Below are positions 7,678-15,934 of a stretch of 26,603 nt of DNA, in pieces. The stretch is from Pseudomonadota bacterium (lineage in GTDB: Bacteria; Pseudomonadota; Gammaproteobacteria; Burkholderiales; Burkholderiaceae_D). The notes beneath the pieces were generated by a model. That model was not told where the DNA came from and did not search any database. It saw only the letters and a list, made by a program, of their open reading frames with translations. The stretch spans positions 1 to 26,603 of the forward strand of contig JAEVZY010000174.1 of the NCBI GenBank assembly GCA_023392035.1. The letters run 5' to 3'. Numbering within the stretch: position 1 is the stretch's first letter; the number at the start of each line of letters is the position of its first letter. A program made the position numbers and the translations under genes.

Positions 7678-10600
7678 ATGCAAGCCACATCCGCATCGGG
7701 TTCCGGATTTTTTTCGCGCCGCGTGCCCGCTCAAAAGCAGTACACGCCGGATCATCTGGTGGCTCTGGTTTTGAAGCGGGGCAATCCAGCCGAGCAAGAA
7801 GAATTCCTCGAGTATTACCACTGGTGCGTGGAGGAGATAAAAAGCGCCGGGGCCGCACTGGAGCAAGTGCTGGAGCAACTCGAAGGAAAATTCGATCAGC
7901 CATTCACAGACTGGTTGAACGAAGGCGGTTTTTTGAGCGAAGGCTGGCATCACCGCACGATCACGGAGTGGGACAAATGGTCGCGCGGCAAGCGTGAGGA
8001 GCGGGCTGAAAGCCAGCGCAAATCGGACGGCATCACCGGCGGCTACCCGGTCGAAAAAGGCAAGGACATCCTTTCGTTGCGATGGCAGGCTTGTGTCTAT
8101 GTCGGTTGGACTTTGCTTCAGCTGTTCCGTGGCATCGTCGGCGACATGGCGCTTCAGCTACAGCGCTCGGGCAAGCTGTCGGTTGACAGTGTTGCCAATG
8201 TTACCGACATCAACGGCACCGATACCAATTCCAGCTTCACCAATTCCAGCTTTACCAATTCCAGCGCCACCAATAGTAGTGACGCGAGCGGCGCTCAGGA
8301 TAATCCGGCGCAGGTCCTCTTCCACTTGCTGGGACTGATGCAACTCGTCGCCACCTGTTGTACCGTCGTCCCGTTCGGTATCCACATGACGGCCCAGGTC
8401 CGCAATTGGATGCGCTCGACTGCCGAGATGGGCAAATCCCGAAAAATCGCGCTCAATGGTTTCAAGGATGCAGTCGCTTTCATGACCGAAGAGGAGCCGA
8501 CGTCGCAGCAGGCGCAAAGCTTCAGGATGGCGATGGAAGGCTGGCGCGAACGCGGCTCGGCAGCCGGCAGGCTGGAGGTATGGAAGTCCAGGTTTTCCGT
8601 CTGGCGCGACCTGTTTTCGCTCTTCAATACCACGATGATCAGCATCACTTCCTACCACCTGGTCAGCGGCCAGACCCTGTTCAAAAGCCCGATCCAGGCC
8701 GGCTGGGTGCAGGCTTTGGGCGGCGTGGCCGGTTTCCTGCAACATGCCTGCAATATTGGGCAGGGTACGGTGGAATTCCTGAGTGCGACCCGTAAGCGGG
8801 ACATCTCCGTGGCCTTGATCGAGAAAGCTTTGCGCGTCCCCGAGGATTGCCGGGTCAACCTGAACACTTCCTTGCGCAAGCCGCGCCCCGTCACCCATGA
8901 ATGGATATTGGAGGGCATCGCCAATATTTCGGCCAGGCGCTCAGAAGAGCATCAGGCCTGGACCGAAAGAAAAGAACAAGGCTACTCGGTCGTTCGCGGT
9001 GTTCAGGGAACGCTCGGACTTGTCACTTCCGGGGCGGCCATTGCATATGGCTCCATGCAGATCAGGTTCGATGATAAGGCTCCGCTCGATGCGCTGGACT
9101 TTTCCCTGGCTGGGACTCTCTTAAGCGGAGCATATTATTGCTTTGCAGCCTGGACCAAGATGGAGTTTTTGCGAAACAGCGAGAAAAACGAAAAAAAGCA
9201 GCGTTACCTGAATGCGCAATTCGTCCGGGCCCGGTTCACGCCGGAGATGGTGAGCGATTTGCACAGGCGCGGCGCGAAATTCAAATACGCGATAGTGGAG
9301 CTTCTGTTTCATGACAAGGAAAAGACCAGCTGGAACACGATCTCGTTCAAAAAGGGCAATGAGTTCCTGCTGCTGGATCTTCTGACCGAGAACATCGGCA
9401 AGGCCTTGTCCGAAGCCGATTGGGCGCGCGACGACCGGATGAAGATTCTCCGGGAGGCGTTGGACCTGCCAACGGTGAAATGGTTGAACGACACTTGTGG
9501 GGTCCCGCTGCTTGACCTGGAAGCCCTGTTCAGAGCTTGCCTGGACAAGGCGCCGGCATTGCGCGCGGATATGCTCAAACAAGGCCTGGCCAAGCACTTG
9601 CGCATCGTGCTGCCATTGGGCAAGGATAAATTGGAAAAGCGCATGGACACTTCAATCCTGGTTTTGGCCAAGCTCGATCTGCTGGAAACCAGGGTTCGCC
9701 CGACCGAAGAAAATGACGAAGGCGCCAGCTTCGCCCGCATCATGCAGGATTTTGAGCCTGAGGCCGCCCGGCTTTGGAAGAAGAATCGCGCGCACTTTTT
9801 GCTGGGGACCAATCTGGAGGAATTCATCGCCTCGGTGCTGCACGTATATGAGCGCTCCGGCATCAAGAAGAATCAGCCGCTCAGGGAAGAGCCGGAACTG
9901 GCAAGTTTTGCCAAGTTGGTGGCTGTGGCCACGCACGCCAAAGCCCAGCGCGAGGCGCAACTCAAGGCAGTGGCCGAGGCACGGCTGGCCCAGCTGCTTC
10001 GAAGATGCCTTGGAACAGGATTCGAGCCTGAAGTGTTTTCGGCATTCCAGCGCGATGTGCGTGCCTATGCCGAAACCTCGATTTTCAAGCGCGGCGATCA
10101 GGTGTCGATCCTGAAGCGGCTGGCGGGCAACAAGGCGATGCAAGCCCTGCACAGCCTGGTGGCGCAGCCGGATTGGAAATTGGATGTGGATGGGCCCAAG
10201 CTAAAAGGCCAGGCGGATTCCGACCTGGTTGCCGGCATCTTGCTGCTGGTGGAGCGGGTCGACTTCGAGCGTCTGATCTACACCAGCGTGCCGCTCACGG
10301 CGCGGAGCATGTCCAGCTTGCCGACCACTACGACGGTGCCGCAGGAATTGCGGGAATCCGAACTGGAGGATGTGCTCATTGAGAACGGTGACCGGCAAGG
10401 GAACGTGGACGCCAGGGTGGAAGATGATTCGGACAATCTACTGCTGCCGCGTAAGAGTCTTGCAAAGGAGGATGAAGAGTCTGGCCCCAAGCCGTCGGAC
10501 GAAAGCAGCCAGTCCAAATCCAAACGGCGGCGTGGCGGCAAGCGCACGCGCCACAGCAGGCTGCGCCCCCTCTTGAACCAGTCGCAGGCGCCCTCCAGCG

Positions 10601-10734
10601 CCAAGGCCAGCCCGCGTAACAGCGGTCAGGCCAGCACTCCCGTCACAAAAAAGCCGATTATGACGGATGAGGACCCCAATGTGCTGGTCGAAGAAGATAC
10701 CGATTCGCGGGTGGAAACGAGCGATTCAGAATAA
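7678..10734 (+). CDS. Large multi-hydrophobic-segment protein 3, candidate type III effector
   Basis: This 1018-aa protein is a paralogue of large protein 2 along its whole length: YPVEKGKDIL near 123, LSGAYY, NAQFVR, KQGLAKHLR (634-642), EEFIASVLHV (714-723) and EPEVFSAFQRDV (783-794). Start: AAGGAG (7667-7672 region) lies about six bases before ATG 7678. The upstream in-frame ATG at 7603 would overlap the chaperone by 64 bases and has no such site. From 7678 the N-terminus is Ser-rich with no acidic residue before Asp25, which matches the usual pattern of Hrp-secreted proteins. Hydrophobic segments begin near 138-158 and 213-235, and the loop between them holds six Asn pentads. The tail carries a basic patch (947-963) and an acidic end. 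It is the last gene of the unit, followed by a strong terminator. Confidence 0.75.
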   Translation: MQATSASGSGFFSRRVPAQKQYTPDHLVALVLKRGNPAEQEEFLEYYHWCVEEIKSAGAALEQVLEQLEGKFDQPFTDWLNEGGFLSEGWHHRTITEWDKWSRGKREERAESQRKSDGITGGYPVEKGKDILSLRWQACVYVGWTLLQLFRGIVGDMALQLQRSGKLSVDSVANVTDINGTDTNSSFTNSSFTNSSATNSSDASGAQDNPAQVLFHLLGLMQLVATCCTVVPFGIHMTAQVRNWMRSTAEMGKSRKIALNGFKDAVAFMTEEEPTSQQAQSFRMAMEGWRERGSAAGRLEVWKSRFSVWRDLFSLFNTTMISITSYHLVSGQTLFKSPIQAGWVQALGGVAGFLQHACNIGQGTVEFLSATRKRDISVALIEKALRVPEDCRVNLNTSLRKPRPVTHEWILEGIANISARRSEEHQAWTERKEQGYSVVRGVQGTLGLVTSGAAIAYGSMQIRFDDKAPLDALDFSLAGTLLSGAYYCFAAWTKMEFLRNSEKNEKKQRYLNAQFVRARFTPEMVSDLHRRGAKFKYAIVELLFHDKEKTSWNTISFKKGNEFLLLDLLTENIGKALSEADWARDDRMKILREALDLPTVKWLNDTCGVPLLDLEALFRACLDKAPALRADMLKQGLAKHLRIVLPLGKDKLEKRMDTSILVLAKLDLLETRVRPTEENDEGASFARIMQDFEPEAARLWKKNRAHFLLGTNLEEFIASVLHVYERSGIKKNQPLREEPELASFAKLVAVATHAKAQREAQLKAVAEARLAQLLRRCLGTGFEPEVFSAFQRDVRAYAETSIFKRGDQVSILKRLAGNKAMQALHSLVAQPDWKLDVDGPKLKGQADSDLVAGILLLVERVDFERLIYTSVPLTARSMSSLPTTTTVPQELRESELEDVLIENGDRQGNVDARVEDDSDNLLLPRKSLAKEDEESGPKPSDESSQSKSKRRRGGKRTRHSRLRPLLNQSQAPSSAKASPRNSGQASTPVTKKPIMTDEDPNVLVEEDTDSRVETSDSE
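8197..8286 (+). repeat. 15-bp tandem repeat encoding six N-x-S/T pentads
   Basis: Six consecutive 15-base units place Asn at residues 174, 179, 184, 189, 194 and 199 of large protein 3. Each Asn heads an N-x-S/T sequon (NVT, NGT, then NSS four times). Units 3-5 are nearly identical in DNA; units 1, 2 and 6 have diverged. The array lies in the loop between the first two hydrophobic segments. Confidence 0.85.
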
Positions 10735-10752
10735 GCCGGCTCAACAGTCGAC

Positions 10753-10790
10753 AAAAAGCCCCGGCTCCGCAAGGAGACCGGGGCTTTTTT
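10753..10790. terminator. Bidirectional intrinsic terminator between convergent operons
   Basis: AAAAAGCCCCGG (10753-10764) pairs perfectly with CCGGGGCTTTTT (10778-10789). An inner CTCC-GCAA-GGAG stem-loop lies between them. The hairpin has a T-run on both strands, so it can end the plus-strand large-protein operon (stop at 10734) and the minus-strand groESL operon (stop at 10835). Confidence 0.9.
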
Positions 10791-10834
10791 CGGCACTGGC
10801 GCGTTGCAGGCAACGCGCCTGGCAGGACCAGCAA

Positions 10835-12481
<1,647 letters not shown>

Positions 12482-12520
12482 ATTCTGTTTCTCCTGTATT
12501 TCGCGGGATTTTGTTAAGGA

Positions 12521-12811
12521 TTACTTGGCGACGACGGCCATGATGTCTTCTTCGCGCATCACCAGCAGCTCGCGACCTTCGACCTTGACGGTCTGGCCGG
12601 AGTATTTGCCGAAGAGCACCTTGTCGCCGACCTTGACGTCCAGCGGACGCAGGGAACCGTCTTCTTTGATCTTGCCTTTGCCCACGGCCAGGACCGTGCC
12701 GTAGTCCGGCTTTTCAGCCGCGTCGCCCGGCAACACGATGCCGGAGGCGGTGGTCGTTTCCTTTTCTTCGCGTTCAACGATGACACGATCATGCAAAGGA
12801 ACAAGGTTCAT
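12521..12811 (-). CDS. groES: Co-chaperonin GroES (Hsp10)
   Basis: This 96-aa heptameric lid protein caps GroEL. It opens MNLVPLHDRVIVEREEKE, followed by a mobile-loop region (ETTTASGIVLPGDA) and GTVLAVGKGK, and ends EEDIMAVVAK; all are standard. AAGGAG lies five bases before the ATG. It is the first gene of the operon, with a 5' leader of about 130 bases holding the CIRCE operator. Confidence 0.98.
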   Translation of the reverse strand: MNLVPLHDRVIVEREEKETTTASGIVLPGDAAEKPDYGTVLAVGKGKIKEDGSLRPLDVKVGDKVLFGKYSGQTVKVEGRELLVMREEDIMAVVAK

Positions 12812-12925
12812 AAAAACTCCTTACAAATCAGTTGGTTATGATTTTTTGCGGCGCGTATGCCGCGGCTCGGGCGTTTCGGCGCGGTGTGGGTCCGCCCCGG
12901 GAAACCGGGAAAGGCATGCCTGTTG

Positions 12926-12952
12926 TTAGCACTCCCCTCCAGCGAGTGCTAA
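12926..12952 (-). promoter_or_regulatory. CIRCE operator (HrcA binding site)
   Basis: TTAGCACTC (12926-12934), nine bases, then GAGTGCTAA (12944-12952): a perfect match to the CIRCE inverted repeat bound by the heat-shock repressor HrcA. It touches the -10 element of the groESL promoter, so repressor binding would block initiation. Confidence 0.95.
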
Positions 12953-12980
12953 GTATAGGGACGGGGTTTTCCTTTTTCAA
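12952..12980 (-). promoter_or_regulatory. Sigma70-type promoter of groESL
   Basis: Read on the minus strand, TTGAAA (12975-12980) is followed by a 17-base spacer and TATACT (12952-12957). Both hexamers are near consensus at optimal spacing. The -10 abuts CIRCE. A sigma32-type CCCCAT element at the usual spacing is not evident, so control appears to be by HrcA. Confidence 0.8.
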
Positions 12981-13063
12981 GGCCGACAAGGCGGAGCGGC
13001 GGGCGTAAAGCGCAGATTTAACGGGCCCACATCAAAAACCGTGGCGAATCCAACAGTTCCTGG

Positions 13064-13873
13064 TCAGGCCTGCCTTTGCGAGGCTTCGGCGGCGGCGCTG
13101 AAGTCACGTGGTCCGGTCAGCGCCAGGCCGCCATCCACCGGCAACAGCGCGCCGCTGATCCAGCGCGCGGCATCGGAGCACAGGAAGAGGGCGGCATTGG
13201 CCACATCCTCGATGCGTCCCAGGCTCTTGAGCGGGACGCGCTGGCGCATCGTTTCCAGCGTCTCTGCGGTCGGGGCCAGCCGCCGCACGCCTTCGGTGTC
13301 GGGAACCGGGCCGGGCACGATCGAGTTAATGCGTATGCCATCGGCTCCCCACTCCAGCGCCAGCGTGCGCGTGAGCATATCGACGCCAGCCTTGGCCGCG
13401 CAGACATGCGCCTGGAAGGGCGTGGCAATGAAAGACTGGCCGGCAGAGATCTGGATGATGGAAGCGCCCGGCTTCTTCAGCCAGGCATGGCTCATGCGCA
13501 GTACGTTGAAGCTGCCCAGCAGGTCGATGTCGATGACGGTTTTGAAAGCGTTGGGCGACATGTCGAGCGCACGGGCGAGGAAATTGCCGGCCGCCCCCGA
13601 GACCAGGACATCGATTGCGCCAAAGCGCGAATACGCGGCTTCAAAGGCCGACTGCACGGCCGCCGGATCGCGCACGTCGGCGCTCTGGCCAAAGGCCTGC
13701 GCTCCCGTATCGGCCAATTGCTGCACGGCCTTGTGTACTTTCTCCTCGGAGCGGCTGATGAGGCTGACGTGGGCGCCGGCCCGCGCGAAGGCGGTGGCGA
13801 TGCCGAAATTGATGCCGCTGGAGCCGCCGGCGACGAAGACGTGGCGGCCCTTGAATTCACTTGCTGTAAACAT
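13064..13873 (-). CDS. SDR oxidoreductase, 2,4-dienoyl-CoA reductase-like
   Basis: This 269-aa short-chain dehydrogenase has the Rossmann motif GGSSGINFG, an ADVRD acidic motif, a SGAAGNF motif in place of the usual NNAG, and INSIVPGP near the end. The usual YxxxK is changed: in 'QAHVCAAK' the lysine is kept but the tyrosine position holds Val. This matches the peroxisomal/bacterial 2,4-dienoyl-CoA reductase subfamily, which removes double bases, that is double bonds at even positions, of unsaturated acyl-CoAs with NADPH. The start at 13873 (MFTASEFKGRHVFVAG) fits the family N-terminus; the ORF runs 49 codons further upstream without conserved sequence. No clear ribosome-binding site precedes 13873. 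It is divergent from the enoyl-CoA hydratase gene. Confidence 0.8.
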   Translation of the reverse strand: MFTASEFKGRHVFVAGGSSGINFGIATAFARAGAHVSLISRSEEKVHKAVQQLADTGAQAFGQSADVRDPAAVQSAFEAAYSRFGAIDVLVSGAAGNFLARALDMSPNAFKTVIDIDLLGSFNVLRMSHAWLKKPGASIIQISAGQSFIATPFQAHVCAAKAGVDMLTRTLALEWGADGIRINSIVPGPVPDTEGVRRLAPTAETLETMRQRVPLKSLGRIEDVANAALFLCSDAARWISGALLPVDGGLALTGPRDFSAAAEASQRQA

Positions 13874-14114
13874 GCGTTTGCCGGGGTGGTTTGATGGGAG
13901 CAGTCGGAAACTTTGGGCGCTTTTTTCGGCCGCGACAATGGCTGGAAGCGCCAAAGCGATTGACCGACCCTGTCGTTTTCTGCCAATCCGTGTGGCCAAT
14001 GCCGCCATTGTCCCCGCCAATCAAGCGCTTTTAGACTGCACACAGCGCCGATCGTTGCGCGCTGCCCGAAGGCCGCCGCCGCGTGACAAGACTTACCAAG
14101 GACAAGGAAGAGAG
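13874..14114. other. Divergent promoter region with three GCCAAT motifs
   Basis: This 241-base intergenic region separates the divergent SDR and hydratase genes. It holds GCCAATC (13982-13988), GCCAATG (13995-14001) and GCCAATC (14016-14022), with start-to-start distances of 13 and 21 bases, and a small CAATG/CATTG inverted repeat. The same GCCAAT core occurs upstream of the catabolic operon at 22388-22419. A weak sigma70-like pair toward the hydratase (TTGTCC, 18 bases, TAGACT near 14009-14038) is possible but not convincing. Confidence 0.3.
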
Positions 14115-14897
14115 ATGAGATTCCTGCAGCTCAGCACCCAGAATCGGGTCGCCACCATCACCCTGGACAATCGCGCCAAGCGCAATGCGCTCGAACCGGC
14201 GCTGCGGGAGGAACTGGCCGAGGCCATTGCCTGGGTACGCGACGATGGCGAGATCCGGGCCCTGATCCTGACCGGCGCCGGCGAGCATTTTTCGTCCGGC
14301 GGCGATTTGAAGAACATCGCCGGCGCCGGGCTCGACGGCGAAGGCTGGCGCTTGCGGATGCAACACGCGCATCGCTGGGTGCACGATCTGGTCACCCTGG
14401 AAAAGCCGGTGATTGCCGCGATTGACGGCGTGGCCTACGGCGCCGGGTTCTCGCTGGCGCTGGCGGCGGATTTCATCCTGGCCACACCGCGCGCGCGGTT
14501 TTGCATGTCCTTCATGCGGGTCGGCTTCGTGCCCGACCTCGGCGCCTTCTATACATTGCCGCGCGTAGTTGGGCCGCAGCGTGCGCGTGAACTGATGCTC
14601 TCCGGTCGAGAACTCGATGGCGAAGAAGCGCTGCGACTGGGCATCGCCATGGAGCTGCTGCCGCCGGAGCAATTGATGGATCGCGCGCGCGCCATTGCGC
14701 AGTCCATGACCCACGCCTCTGCGGCCGTGGTGAGCATGGTCAAGCGCACGCTGGCGGTGGGAGGGCCTGAGCTGGCCACGCTGCTGGAGATGGAATCCAA
14801 TGCCCAGGCCGTGGCGGCGGGAACGCCGGCCCACAAGGAAGCGGTGCAACGCTTCCTCGACAAGCGGCCCCCGGCTTTCCAGTGGCCCGCGAAGTAG
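14115..14897 (+). CDS. Enoyl-CoA hydratase/isomerase family protein
   Basis: This 260-aa crotonase-fold protein probably adds water to, or isomerises, an enoyl-CoA. The oxyanion-hole motifs are visible: 'HFSSGGDLKNI' and 'IDGVAYGAGFSLALAADF'. A 'GFVPDLGAFYTLPR' block follows, in which PDLGA replaces the PGAGG form of classical hydratases, as in PaaG-like members, so the exact chemistry is uncertain. Start: AAGGAAGAGAG precedes ATG 14115. The frame is open much further upstream, but that part is antisense to the SDR gene. It is likely to supply the hydration step missing from the catabolic operon on the other strand. Confidence 0.88.
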   Translation: MRFLQLSTQNRVATITLDNRAKRNALEPALREELAEAIAWVRDDGEIRALILTGAGEHFSSGGDLKNIAGAGLDGEGWRLRMQHAHRWVHDLVTLEKPVIAAIDGVAYGAGFSLALAADFILATPRARFCMSFMRVGFVPDLGAFYTLPRVVGPQRARELMLSGRELDGEEALRLGIAMELLPPEQLMDRARAIAQSMTHASAAVVSMVKRTLAVGGPELATLLEMESNAQAVAAGTPAHKEAVQRFLDKRPPAFQWPAK

Positions 14898-14920
14898 CTT
14901 GGGCTGGTAGCTTGGGCTGC
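14895..14920 (+). repeat. 13-bp tandem direct repeat at the hydratase stop
   Basis: TAGCTTGGGCTGG (14895-14907) is followed directly by TAGCTTGGGCTGC (14908-14920). The first copy includes the TAG stop of the hydratase gene. A GAGCGG-CAG-CCGCTC hairpin (14950-14964) overlaps the stop of the convergent receptor gene. No T-run terminator is seen between the two genes. Confidence 0.7.
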
Positions 14921-14962
14921 GGGGGCAGGCCAAAGCCAGACCCCTGCGGGAGCGGCAGCCGC

Positions 14963-15934
14963 TCAGTCGACCTTGATGTTGCCGTCCTTGATCACCTTCG
15001 CCCACTTCGCCATTTCGGCCTGGAAGAACTTGCCGTATTGCTCGGGCGTGTTCGGCGCCGCGGTGGCACCCACGCCCGCCAGCCTGGCGCGCGCATCCGG
15101 GTGATTGAGGGCGGTGTTGACGTCCGCGCTGATCTTGTCGATCAAGGCCTTCGGCGTACCGGCCGGCGCCATCACGCCAGCCCAGGAATAGGCTTCATAG
15201 CCCTTGAGGCCGGCCTCGTTGAAAGTCGGCACGTCGGGCAGGGCGCTGGAGCGCTTGGGGCTGCCCACGGCCAGCGCCTTCAATGCGCCGCGCTTGGCGT
15301 GCGGCACGCCGGAAGGACCGTCGGCAAACATCATGTTGACTTGCCCGCCAAGGACGTCGGTGACAGCCGGGGCGCTGCCCTTGTAGGGAATCTGCAGCAG
15401 TTGCGTACCGGTCTGCAGGCGGAACAATTCACCCGCCATGTGGGTGCCGCCACCGCTGCCGGCGGATGCGTAGCTGACCTTGCCCGGGTTTTTCTTCGCA
15501 TAGGCGATCAGTTCACTGACCGAGTTGAAGGGGGCGGAAGGATGCGCGACCAGGAAAATATCGAAGGTCGCCGCGTAGGACACTGGCAGCAGGTCCTTGG
15601 GATCGTAGCCCAGGCTGGGCATCAGCGAGGGCAGCACCGAGTGATGGATGGAGTTGACCAGCAGCGTGTAGCCGTCCGGCGCCGCGCGGGAGACGAAAGC
15701 CGCGCCGATGGCACCATTGGCGCCGGACTTGTTTTCCACCACGACAGGCTGTTTCCAGATCTCCTGCAGGCGCGCGGCCAGGGCGCGGCCGGTCACGTCT
15801 ATCGGTCCGCCCGGCGGGAAAGGCACGACCAGGGTCACCGGCTTGTTCGGAAAGCCGGACTGGGCCAGGGCGGGCAGCGCGCACAGGCCGGCGGCGGCCG
15901 CCAGCGTAGTGAGAAGGACGCGGCGAGTGATCAT
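14963..15934 (-). CDS. Bug/TctC-family tripartite tricarboxylate receptor (second copy)
   Basis: This 323-aa periplasmic solute-binding protein has a signal peptide (MITRRVLLTTLAAAAGLCAL, with cleavage likely after PALAQ). The family motifs are VVPFPPGGPIDVTGR, ENKSGANGAIGA, the GTHMAGELF block, QIPYKGSAPAVTDVLGGQV and LPDVPTFNEAG. Bug proteins bind small carboxylates and similar ligands. Its ATG overlaps the stop of the acyl-CoA ligase gene by four bases, so it is cotranslated with it as the last gene of the catabolic operon. No TctA/TctB membrane genes lie nearby, so it is an orphan receptor in this window; such orphans are common in Burkholderiales. The ligand is unknown but plausibly the acid that the ligase activates. 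Confidence 0.92.
   Translation of the reverse strand: MITRRVLLTTLAAAAGLCALPALAQSGFPNKPVTLVVPFPPGGPIDVTGRALAARLQEIWKQPVVVENKSGANGAIGAAFVSRAAPDGYTLLVNSIHHSVLPSLMPSLGYDPKDLLPVSYAATFDIFLVAHPSAPFNSVSELIAYAKKNPGKVSYASAGSGGGTHMAGELFRLQTGTQLLQIPYKGSAPAVTDVLGGQVNMMFADGPSGVPHAKRGALKALAVGSPKRSSALPDVPTFNEAGLKGYEAYSWAGVMAPAGTPKALIDKISADVNTALNHPDARARLAGVGATAAPNTPEQYGKFFQAEMAKWAKVIKDGNIKVD

Noticed and set aside
13041..14114. N-terminal extension of the enoyl-CoA hydratase
   Set aside because: The frame is open for 358 codons upstream but overlaps the SDR gene on the other strand. The hydratase family N-terminus begins exactly at 14115, with a good ribosome-binding site.
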